Assembly (NCBI GenBank): GCA_945889445.1
Contig: CAMDBX010000031.1
Coordinates: 1-38,771, forward strand
Reading direction: 5' to 3'
Length of the DNA stretch: 38,771 nucleotides
Source of the DNA: Rhizobium sp. Q54
GTDB taxonomy: Bacteria; Pseudomonadota; Alphaproteobacteria; Rhizobiales; Aestuariivirgaceae
Translations under genes and position numbers: made by a program
The notes under the pieces: generated by a model
The model's input: only the letters and a program-made list of their open reading frames with translations
Told to the model about the DNA's origin: nothing
Database searches by the model: none
In this document: piece after piece, positions 33,023-38,771 of the stretch
How positions within the stretch are numbered: the stretch's first letter is position 1
Layout of the letters: each line of letters begins with the position of its first letter

Positions 33023-33658
33023 TTAGTAGCAGGGCGGATAGGGATAGTAGCCACAGGCCGGGGGCGGCGGGGGCGGGTAGGGCGCGTAAGGGGCATAGAC
33101 CGGCGGCGGGTAACCGTACCAGCCATGATGGCCGTGCACCACGTAGCCGCCGGGCGTGACGGCCCACCAATCGATGAACAGCGCGGCGGGGCCCTTGGCA
33201 CCCGCCAGGTCGCCTTCCAGAACTTTGGCGTCGAAGGTCAGCTTGTCGCCTTCAAGTTTGGGATTGGAGATGATGACGACCGCATCCGACACGCCCGCTT
33301 CGCTGCCGCCCAGCACCGAGATGGTTGCGTTGGGCGGGTCCTTGGCGAAGCTGTCCTTGCCATCACCCCAGCGGGCGATGAACAGGTCCATATCCTCGTG
33401 GCCGGCAGCACGCACCGGGCGATCGGCGAAAACGATGACGTTGCCAGCGATGCCATCGAGCACCAGCTTGCCGTCGGCGAGCGTGGCGTTCTTGGCGTTG
33501 ATCACGCCGAGCGACGGCACGGGAGCCTGGCTAACGGGCTTGCCGATGGTCTTGGCCAGCGGCACGTGCTGGGCCGTCTCTGCCGCGTGAGCGAAGCTCG
33601 CCGCAAGCACGAGGCCGGCGGACAGCACCACCATGCGGGCAAGTGTCTTGAGTTTCAT
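33023..33658 (-). CDS. Secreted protein with Tyr/Pro-rich tail (paralogue A)
   Basis: A 211-aa exported protein of a family I cannot name. Sec signal peptide about 1-26 (LARMVVLSAGLVLAASFAHA). The core shared with its neighbour has LAKTIGKPVSQAPVPSLGVI, GNVIVFADRPVRAAGHE, DPPNATISVLGG and KLEGDKLTFDAKVLEGDL; it looks beta-rich. The tail is Tyr/Pro-rich (YGYPPPVYAPYAPYPPPPPP) and ends ACGYYPYPPCY, identical to paralogue B. GGAGACCTCCC precedes ATG 33658. It has its own terminator. A surface or envelope role is likely; the final Cys residues could cross-link. Confidence 0.75.
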   Translation of the reverse strand: MKLKTLARMVVLSAGLVLAASFAHAAETAQHVPLAKTIGKPVSQAPVPSLGVINAKNATLADGKLVLDGIAGNVIVFADRPVRAAGHEDMDLFIARWGDGKDSFAKDPPNATISVLGGSEAGVSDAVVIISNPKLEGDKLTFDAKVLEGDLAGAKGPAALFIDWWAVTPGGYVVHGHHGWYGYPPPVYAPYAPYPPPPPPACGYYPYPPCY

Positions 33659-33757
33659 TTGGGAGGTCTCCTTCAATCTGGTTCCTGCCGTTCCGGGCGC
33701 GTTGCCAGCGGGCGCTTGATATCGGCGCCTGAATGTTTCGGCCACTGGCACGCGGGA

Positions 33758-33788
33758 GCAAAAGAGGCGCCGGGCAAACCCGGCGCCT
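33758..33788 (-). terminator. Terminator of the second CGYYPYPPCY paralogue
   Basis: On the minus strand a perfect 10-bp stem (33788-33779 AGGCGCCGGG with 33774-33765 CCCGGCGCCT), loop TTTG, followed by CTTTTGC. It lies 19 nt after the stop at 33807. The match to the hairpin at 32975-33002 suggests the whole transcription unit was duplicated. Confidence 0.8.
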
Positions 33789-33806
33789 TCATCGTGAACG
33801 CGCTGC

Positions 33807-34496
33807 TCAGTAGCAGGGCGGGTAGGGGTAATAGCCGCAAGCCGGGGCGGCATAGTAGGGAGCCGCAGCTGCCGCACCGATAGCAGCGCCAGCCACTGCG
33901 CCGGCTGCAACACCAGCCGCGACCGGAGCGCCATACCAGGCATGATAGCCGCCATGCCAGCCGCCACCGCCGACCGCGAAGCCGCGGCCACCAGCTGCGA
34001 ACCAGTCGATGAACACTGCAGCCGGGCCCTTCAGGCCCTTCAGGTCACCCTCCAGCACGTCGACATCGAACACCAGGTTCGTGCCATCGAGCTTGGGGTT
34101 CTTGAGAACCACGACCGCGTCGGTGACGCCGTCCTTTTCACCGCCGAGCACGGAAACCGTGGCATTCGGCGGATCCTTGGAGAAGCTGTCGTTGCCGTCA
34201 GCCCAGCGCGAGATGAAGAGTTCGGTCGTCTCGTGGCCAGCCGCGCGCACCGGGCGGTCAGCGAACACGATGACGTTGCCGGACACGCCGGTGAGGGTGA
34301 GCTTGTTGCCCTCGAGGGTGGCGCCGCCGGCGTTGAGCACGCCGAGCGACGGCACAGGAGCCTGTGTCATCGGCTTGCCGATGGTCTTCTGCAACGGGAT
34401 GTGCTGGTTTGCCGGTTCGGCCGCACCAGCGACCGAAGCAGCCAGCGCGAGACCCGCCGCCATCACAGCCACGCGGGAAAGAGCCTTGAAATTCAT
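33807..34496 (-). CDS. Secreted protein with Ala/Gly-rich tail (paralogue B)
   Basis: A 229-aa exported paralogue of the 33023-33658 product. Signal peptide about 1-25 (LSRVAVMAAGLALAASVAGA). Core motifs match paralogue A: LQKTIGKPMTQAPVPSLGVL, GNVIVFADRPVRAAGHE, DPPNATVSVLGG and DVDVLEGDL. The tail diverges to Gly/His-rich (GGGGWHGGYHAW) then Ala/Gly-rich (AAGAVAGAAIGAAAAAP), before the identical ACGYYPYPPCY. The Ala/Gly stretch resembles glycine-zipper membrane-associating segments. GGAGACC precedes ATG 34496. Function unknown. Confidence 0.75.
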   Translation of the reverse strand: MNFKALSRVAVMAAGLALAASVAGAAEPANQHIPLQKTIGKPMTQAPVPSLGVLNAGGATLEGNKLTLTGVSGNVIVFADRPVRAAGHETTELFISRWADGNDSFSKDPPNATVSVLGGEKDGVTDAVVVLKNPKLDGTNLVFDVDVLEGDLKGLKGPAAVFIDWFAAGGRGFAVGGGGWHGGYHAWYGAPVAAGVAAGAVAGAAIGAAAAAPYYAAPACGYYPYPPCY

Positions 34497-34941
34497 TGTG
34501 TGGTCTCCTTGGAGCCTTCTCATCTGCCGTGGCCATGCGCAATCCGAGAAGGCGTCAGATCGCGCTGGAATTGAATGAACGCATAACAGGCGCACCGCCT
34601 ATTCGCCACCGGATTGCGGCCATTTTGCGGGTTTCGGACAAGTTTTCACTAGGCCCTTCGGGTGTAAATCTACTTACCTCACGGCTTGGAAGTGGAACGT
34701 TATGGAGAGCCATCTGAAGCTTTACCACTCGTCTGCCGAGCCCTTCAGCCATGGGTTTCGGTTGTGCTGAGGAGGGTTCATGGAAGGTTTCCGGACCATT
34801 CTGCCGTTCCGAGATCGCGGTCGCTTCGAAAGACATTGTGATTGTCAGTCCCCCGGCATTTCTTGGTGGACGGTATCTGCGGCTCAAAGCGCCGCCGGAG
34901 TCCCGATGCATGAACTCGCACCGGCCTAGATTGGAGGTATT
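34497..34941. other. Intergenic region, no gene recognised
   Basis: A 445-nt gap between paralogue B and tRNA-Asn. Open frames here lack start signals, conserved motifs or GC-rich third positions. It must hold the promoter of paralogue B and whatever lies downstream of the tRNA. No repeat, riboswitch or hairpin of note was seen. Confidence 0.6.
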
Positions 34942-35017
34942 TGGCTCCCCGACCTGGACTCGAACCAGGGACAATTCGATTAACAGTCGAATGCTCTACC
35001 AACTGAGCTATCGGGGA
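34942..35017 (-). tRNA. tRNA-Asn (anticodon GTT)
   Basis: A 76-nt cloverleaf including an encoded CCA. Acceptor TCCCCGA pairs with TCGGGGA; D-arm GCTCAGTTGGTAGAGC; anticodon stem TTCGA/TCGAA around loop CTGTTAA (GTT reads Asn codons); T-arm CCTGG-TTCGAGT-CCAGG; discriminator G. It lies between paralogue B and dxs on the same strand. Confidence 0.96.
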
Positions 35018-35111
35018 ATGCCGACGCGCCTATAGCAGACGGTTTCGGGGGGGAAAAGCACTTTCTGGAGGGCGTGGAATTTCGCCGCGCCAGCTCCGCA
35101 ATTCAGTGGCT

Positions 35112-36890
35112 TCACAGCCCCAGTGCGGAACGAATTCCGGCGACGATGGCGCGGGCGTCGAGGCCGGAATCGGCATATTGCTCGGCAGGCGAGCCGTGAG
35201 CCACGAAGCGGTCGGGCAGGGTGAAGGCGCGGAAGCGGGTGGCGCCCAGCAGGTCGTGGGAGGCGAGGTGCTGCAGCACATGGGTGGCGAAGCCGCCGAT
35301 GGCGCCGTCCTCCACTGTGACCAGCATTGGATGATGGCGGGCAAGACCTTCCACCAGTTCTGTGTCGAGGGGCTTGCAGAAACGGGCGTCCGCAACGCTG
35401 GCCTCGATGCCGAGTGCGGAGAGTTCCTGCGCAGCGGCCATGACGTCAGCCAGGCGGCCACCCAGCGACAGGATGGCAACGTCCGCGCCCTCGCGCAGCA
35501 GTCGGCCCCTGCCGATGACCAGTGGTCGCATTTCGTGAGGATCATCCACTCCCGCGGCCTCGCCACGCGGATAGCGGAATGCGATCGGCCCCTCGTCATA
35601 GGCGACGGCGGTGGCCACCATGCGCCGCAATTCGGCGGCATCGGCGGGCGCCATCACCACCATGCCGGGTAGCATCGACATATAGGCGAGGTCGAAGGAA
35701 CCCGCATGCGTGGCGCCGTCCTGCCCGACGAGGCCGGCGCGATCGATGGCGAAGCGCACGGGCAGGCGTTGCAAGGCCACGTCATGCACGACCTGGTCGA
35801 AGCCGCGTTGCAGGAAGGTGGAGTAGATGGCGCAGACCGGCGTCATGCCCTCGCTCGCAAGGCCGGCAGCAAGCGTCACGGCGTGTTGCTCGGCGATGCC
35901 AACATCAAGGGTTCTATTGGGAAAACGTTCCGCGAAGATGTCAAGTCCCGTGCCCGAAGGCATGGCTGCGGTGATGGCCACGAGCTTCGGGTCGCGTTCG
36001 GCGGCGGCTATGAGACTCGAGGCGAAGACCTGGGTGAAAGTGGGCGCGTTGGGTTTCGACGTCTTGAACTCGAAGGTGACCGGATCAAACTTTGCGACCG
36101 CGTGATAGTGTTCCTTGTCCGGGGCGGAGAAGGGGTGGCCACGGCCCTTCTCGGTCACGACATGGATGAGCACCGGGCCCGGTTCCGTCGTGTCCCTGGC
36201 GCGTTGCAGCGTGACGAGAAGCGAGTTCAGGTCATGTCCGTCGACGGGACCTTCATGGTGTAAACCCAAAGACTCGAAGACGCTGGGCAACCGACCGGCG
36301 CGAAGCTGCGAAAGATGATCGTTGAGGGCTCCTACGGCCGGGGCGATCGACATGCCGTTGTCGTTCAGGATGACGATGAGCCGACTGCTCAGGCTGCCGG
36401 CATGGTTCATCGCCTCCCACGCCATGCCGCCGGTGATGGCACCGTCGCCGATCACGGCAATCACATGGTTGTCGCCGCCCTTGAAGTCACGCGCCAGCGC
36501 CATGCCAAGGCCGGCGGAAATCGAGGTCGAACTGTGCGCGGCGCCGAAGGGATCGTACGTGCTTTCGTCGCGTTTGGTGAAGCCGTAGAGGCCGCCGCGC
36601 TGGCGAATCGACCGAATGCGTTCGCGGCGGCCGGTGAGGATCTTGTGCGGATAGGCCTGGTGGCTCACGTCCCAGATAAGCCGGTCGCGCGGGGTATCGA
36701 AGACATAATGGAGAGCGACGGTGAGTTCGACGACCCCAAGGCCACCGCCAAAATGCCCGCCCGTCTCGGCGGCGGCGGATATCACTTCGGCTCGCAATTC
36801 AGAGGCCAGCCTGTGCAAATCGCGCGGCAGGAGCTGCCTTACGGCCTCTGGGGTGGGTGCGCGGTCAAGAAGACGTGTCAACCTGTCCAT
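35112..36890 (-). CDS. dxs: 1-deoxy-D-xylulose-5-phosphate synthase, shortened form
   Basis: A TPP enzyme that joins pyruvate and glyceraldehyde 3-phosphate in the first step of the MEP isoprenoid pathway; DXP also feeds thiamine and pyridoxal synthesis. Motifs: [32 protein letters not shown] with LNDN (TPP site, about 148-178), [17 protein letters not shown] and [15 protein letters not shown]. At 592 aa it is shorter than the usual 620-640: after HLSQLRAGR (about 200) about 30 residues seen in other Dxs proteins are missing before [20 protein letters not shown]. That stretch is the flexible part near the active site. It may be the sole Dxs or a divergent second copy. ATG 36890 starts the family region; 36947 is an upstream alternative. 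Confidence 0.9.
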   Translation of the reverse strand: MDRLTRLLDRAPTPEAVRQLLPRDLHRLASELRAEVISAAAETGGHFGGGLGVVELTVALHYVFDTPRDRLIWDVSHQAYPHKILTGRRERIRSIRQRGGLYGFTKRDESTYDPFGAAHSSTSISAGLGMALARDFKGGDNHVIAVIGDGAITGGMAWEAMNHAGSLSSRLIVILNDNGMSIAPAVGALNDHLSQLRAGRLPSVFESLGLHHEGPVDGHDLNSLLVTLQRARDTTEPGPVLIHVVTEKGRGHPFSAPDKEHYHAVAKFDPVTFEFKTSKPNAPTFTQVFASSLIAAAERDPKLVAITAAMPSGTGLDIFAERFPNRTLDVGIAEQHAVTLAAGLASEGMTPVCAIYSTFLQRGFDQVVHDVALQRLPVRFAIDRAGLVGQDGATHAGSFDLAYMSMLPGMVVMAPADAAELRRMVATAVAYDEGPIAFRYPRGEAAGVDDPHEMRPLVIGRGRLLREGADVAILSLGGRLADVMAAAQELSALGIEASVADARFCKPLDTELVEGLARHHPMLVTVEDGAIGGFATHVLQHLASHDLLGATRFRAFTLPDRFVAHGSPAEQYADSGLDARAIVAGIRSALGL

Positions 36891-37570
36891 ACAAACGACT
36901 GTAACACCGAATTGACGCTCCGCCAAGCCACCATGCGATTGAAACAAATTATTAATGCATGTGGCGCAGCCTGATCTTGGATGAATGGGGGTTCAGCATG
37001 GAATTTCAGGTTCTTGTGTCCATATTGGTTGTCGCTGGAGCTATGGGCTGGCTCGCCAAGTACTACACCCGGCACCTGAGCTACAGGGCCAGTTGCCGAA
37101 CAAGACTGCGCAACGCATCCGCCTGACCGACCTGTTCTTCAATTTGGATGGGCTCGGTTCCAGTTCGATCACACGGAGAGGCCGGTAAACACAGCGTAAG
37201 TGTCTGAATCCAATGTTGTCCATCTGGACGCAACCGCATCCAGGGCGGGTGCTTCTGAGGTGTGCTAACCACCCGCAGTTCATGACCTGCAGTCAGTTGC
37301 CGGCCGCCTGCACGCGCTTGTCATCAACCTCAATGCCTTCGGCAATCTGCAGTCCAGGATCGGAGACCCGGTCAGGGTGGGGGCCATGACGTTCTGCTTT
37401 GCACAGGAAACACATCGCGGACGGCCATGACGTCATGAGATGTAGATAGGCTAACTCGGCTTATCCAATCCAAAGTGACCATCTTGCTGAACGCCCTGCA
37501 CAGCTTTCAGGCAGGTATCCGTCGGTATCTGCAGCCGTGGGGACGGCTCTCGAAATTGTGATCTGGAGAG
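36891..37570. other. Low-coding region between dxs and the tRNA-Cys fragment
   Basis: About 680 nt with no long gene. It holds one possible 42-codon peptide (36998-37126), a stop-bounded open stretch 37269-37430 with no start codon that may be the remnant of a gene (reads DLQSVAGRLHALVINLNAFG), and a 12-bp palindrome CATGACGTCATG at 37426-37437. It may be the worn chromosomal flank of the insertion site. Confidence 0.5.
36998..37126 (+). CDS. Possible small membrane peptide
   Basis: A 42-aa frame: a hydrophobic N-terminal helix (VLVSILVVAGAMGWLAKYY, about 5-23), then an Arg-rich tail (RASCRTRLRNASA). GGGGG lies about 6 nt before the ATG. The one-helix, basic-tail layout is common among small membrane proteins, but a frame this short could be chance; no family recognised. 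Confidence 0.3.
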   Translation: MEFQVLVSILVVAGAMGWLAKYYTRHLSYRASCRTRLRNASA

Positions 37571-37617
37571 TGGAGGCCTCGCCCGGAATCGAACCGGGGT
37601 GCAAGGATTTGCAGTCT
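37571..37617 (-). other. tRNA-Cys(GCA) 3'-half, attachment-site-like
   Basis: On the minus strand from about 37617: the anticodon loop with GCA (GACTGCAAATCC), variable loop, T-arm CCCGG-TTCGATT-CCGGG, acceptor strand CGAGGCC, discriminator T and CCA. U73 with anticodon GCA identifies tRNA-Cys. The 5' half is missing: sequence at higher coordinates does not continue the gene. This is the expected product at the distal end when an integrase recombines within a tRNA 3' half. Confidence 0.8.
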
Positions 37618-37721
37618 TGAAAATGGGCTGTGCAAAAGACTAATGAATTCGAAGAAAGCTTGATAACACGGTACTATTGCTATAGCCCTTGTGTACAGAA
37701 CGGGACACAAAGGGACAGAAA

Positions 37722-38771
37722 ATGCCATCTGCTGTGTACAATTCGTGTACAATTCCGCCTCAGACCTTCAGCGACAAGGTGCTGAAGTCCCTGTCCCCCG
37801 TCCCCCGCCAGCGTCTCCGAATCTTCGACGCCGCGACGCCCGGCCTTTTCGTCATGGCCGGTGGAAGGACCAAGACCTTCTTCGCCAAGGTCGGTCCGAA
37901 GACGGTGAAGATCGGCACCTATCCCGCCTGGACCATCGAAGAGGCGCGCCAGCGCATGCTGGACATTCGCCGCACCATCGAAGAGGGCGGCGACCCCTCC
38001 GTGAAAGCAGGTGACGAGCTGCCAACCTTCCAGCAGGCCTTCGACAAGTTCGAAACCGCCCGCCTGAGCAAGCGGGCAGAGCAGACGCGGAAGGACTACC
38101 GGAAGATGATGGAGGCTTACGCCTTCCCAGAGTTCGGGAAGACCCGGGTTGACCGCGTCACCAAGGCTGAGGTCGAATCATTGCACGGCAAGATCACGGC
38201 TGACCGGAAGCCGATCCGCGCCAATCGGGTGTTGGCGGTGATCTCCTCCGTCTTCGGCTGGCTCAGCGAGGTGGCGCTATACACCGGCCCGAATCCGTGC
38301 GCCAAGCTGGAGCGGAACAGGGAGGAGGGGCGGGAGACGTTCCTGTCGCCGGAAGAGGTGCGCGCTGTCCTCGACGCCCTCGACGAATACGCAGGCCTGA
38401 CCAAGGGCAATGACGTCGCCGCCGACTGCGTGCGCTTCTGCCTCGCCACCGGCTGTCGGTCGGGCGAAGCCAAGGGCGCACGCTGGTCGCAGTTCGATCC
38501 AGCCCTGACGGTTTGGACGAAGAAGGCCTCCACCACGAAGCAGCGGAAGCTGCACCGCGTGCCGCTGGGCCCCGCTGCCACGGAGGTGCTGAAGGCGCGC
38601 AAGGCCGCGGCGGTGAAGGGCGACGTCTACGTGTTTCCGGGCAAGTACGGCGCCGAACATATCCGGCAGTTGCGCTCGATCTGGGACTTCGTGCGCGAGA
38701 AGACCGGACTTGGTGAAGTCCGAGTCCACGACATGCGCCACAGCTTCGCCTCGCTGGCAGTCTCCGCCGGC
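37722..38771 (+). CDS. Tyrosine-type site-specific integrase, 3' truncated by window
   Basis: At least 350 aa, open to the window end. N-terminal arm-binding DUF4102-like domain (about 12-90: FSDKVLKSL, PGLFVMAGGRTKTFFAKVG, KIGTYPAWTIEEARQRM); core-binding SAM-like domain (about 100-190); catalytic domain from about 200 with Arg I in ATGCRSGEA, Lys region TKQRKLHRVPLG, and HDMRHSFASLA (His/Arg II). The final His/Trp and the Tyr nucleophile lie beyond the window. ATG 37722 has AAGGGAC upstream; GTG 37734 is an alternative. It resembles tRNA-targeting integrases of genomic islands and prophages. Confidence 0.92.
   Translation, partial: MPSAVYNSCTIPPQTFSDKVLKSLSPVPRQRLRIFDAATPGLFVMAGGRTKTFFAKVGPKTVKIGTYPAWTIEEARQRMLDIRRTIEEGGDPSVKAGDELPTFQQAFDKFETARLSKRAEQTRKDYRKMMEAYAFPEFGKTRVDRVTKAEVESLHGKITADRKPIRANRVLAVISSVFGWLSEVALYTGPNPCAKLERNREEGRETFLSPEEVRAVLDALDEYAGLTKGNDVAADCVRFCLATGCRSGEAKGARWSQFDPALTVWTKKASTTKQRKLHRVPLGPAATEVLKARKAAAVKGDVYVFPGKYGAEHIRQLRSIWDFVREKTGLGEVRVHDMRHSFASLAVSAG
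37734..37755 (+). repeat. Tandem 11-bp repeat at the integrase start
   Basis: GTGTACAATTC occurs twice head to tail (37734-37744 and 37745-37755), inside the first integrase codons. GTGTACA also occurs at 37691-37697. TGTACA is palindromic. These could be arm-type integrase sites or a self-repression operator. Confidence 0.55.

Larger units (their letters stand above)
37571..38771 (+). mobile_element. End of an integrative element at tRNA-Cys (continues beyond window)
   Basis: The tRNA-Cys 3'-half at 37571-37617 is followed, 105 nt on, by a tyrosine integrase reading away from it. By the usual integration geometry the chromosome lies to the left (dxs side) and the element extends right, with the complete tRNA-Cys at its far end. 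Cargo is not in this window. Confidence 0.7.

Noticed and set aside
34497-34941. Genes in the paralogue B / tRNA-Asn gap
   Set aside because: Open frames of about 70-140 codons exist on both strands, but none has a ribosome site, conserved motif or GC-rich third position.
37507-37752. Minus-strand open frame across the tRNA-Cys fragment and integrase start
   Set aside because: It spans the tRNA remnant and the integrase ribosome site and shows no coding character.

Overview
The window is high-GC alphaproteobacterial DNA, most likely from the Hyphomicrobiales (Rhizobiales) or a close relative. The evidence is an AapJQMP-type amino-acid ABC transporter, an iron-sulfur (FeS-BCP) photolyase paired with a DUF2256 zinc peptide, a DUF2336 protein, cobalamin genes of the CobA/CobB/CobQ type, and perfect CtrA-type boxes (TTAA-N7-TTAAC) in two intergenic regions. 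It is mostly chromosomal housekeeping DNA. There is one accessory patch (about 27.58-30.32 kb), and the right end enters an integrated element.

Layout. 0-8.8 kb: thrS; a convergent periplasmic L,D-transpeptidase; an SDR-DUF2256-photolyase operon; a flavin monooxygenase overlapping a frameshifted pirin; a secreted beta-rich protein. Palindromic repeats fill most of these gaps. 8.9-14.9 kb: an overlapping nitroreductase-HAD-flavin reductase operon; an intergenic region with four phased DnaA-box-like 9-mers and a CtrA site; a receiver domain lacking its phospho-aspartate; an MFS permease; a DUF2336 protein; NAD kinase on the other strand.

15.0-22.3 kb: cobalamin block. DUF1636-cobU converge on a tightly overlapping cobA-cobB-cobQ-cobD operon. 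cbiD-cobK diverge from cobA across only 22 bp, with a symmetric -10 element between them. 22.4-27.6 kb: aapJ-(terminator)-aapQ-aapM-aapP plus a second binding-protein gene.

27.6-30.3 kb: accessory patch. An AT-richer orphan gene with a HEPN-like RNAIAH motif lies between perfect 23-bp copies of the 3' end of the upstream gene. Next to it, on the minus strand, is a three-gene set I do not recognise: an M91/NleD-like HELSH metallopeptidase with a Cys tail, a beta-sandwich protein, and a helical protein with a Cys/Pro tail that is interrupted by an amber codon. This is my best candidate for an undescribed system.

30.3-36.9 kb (minus strand): a cysK-alaX-sseA operon with 4-nt overlaps; two tandem paralogous secreted proteins, each with its own terminator; tRNA-Asn(GTT); a shortened dxs. 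36.9-38.77 kb: mostly non-coding DNA, then the 3' half of a tRNA-Cys gene and a tyrosine integrase that runs off the window. This reads as one end of an element inserted at tRNA-Cys. No rRNA, CRISPR array, transposase or riboswitch was seen. All calls come from reading motifs by eye; no homology search was run.
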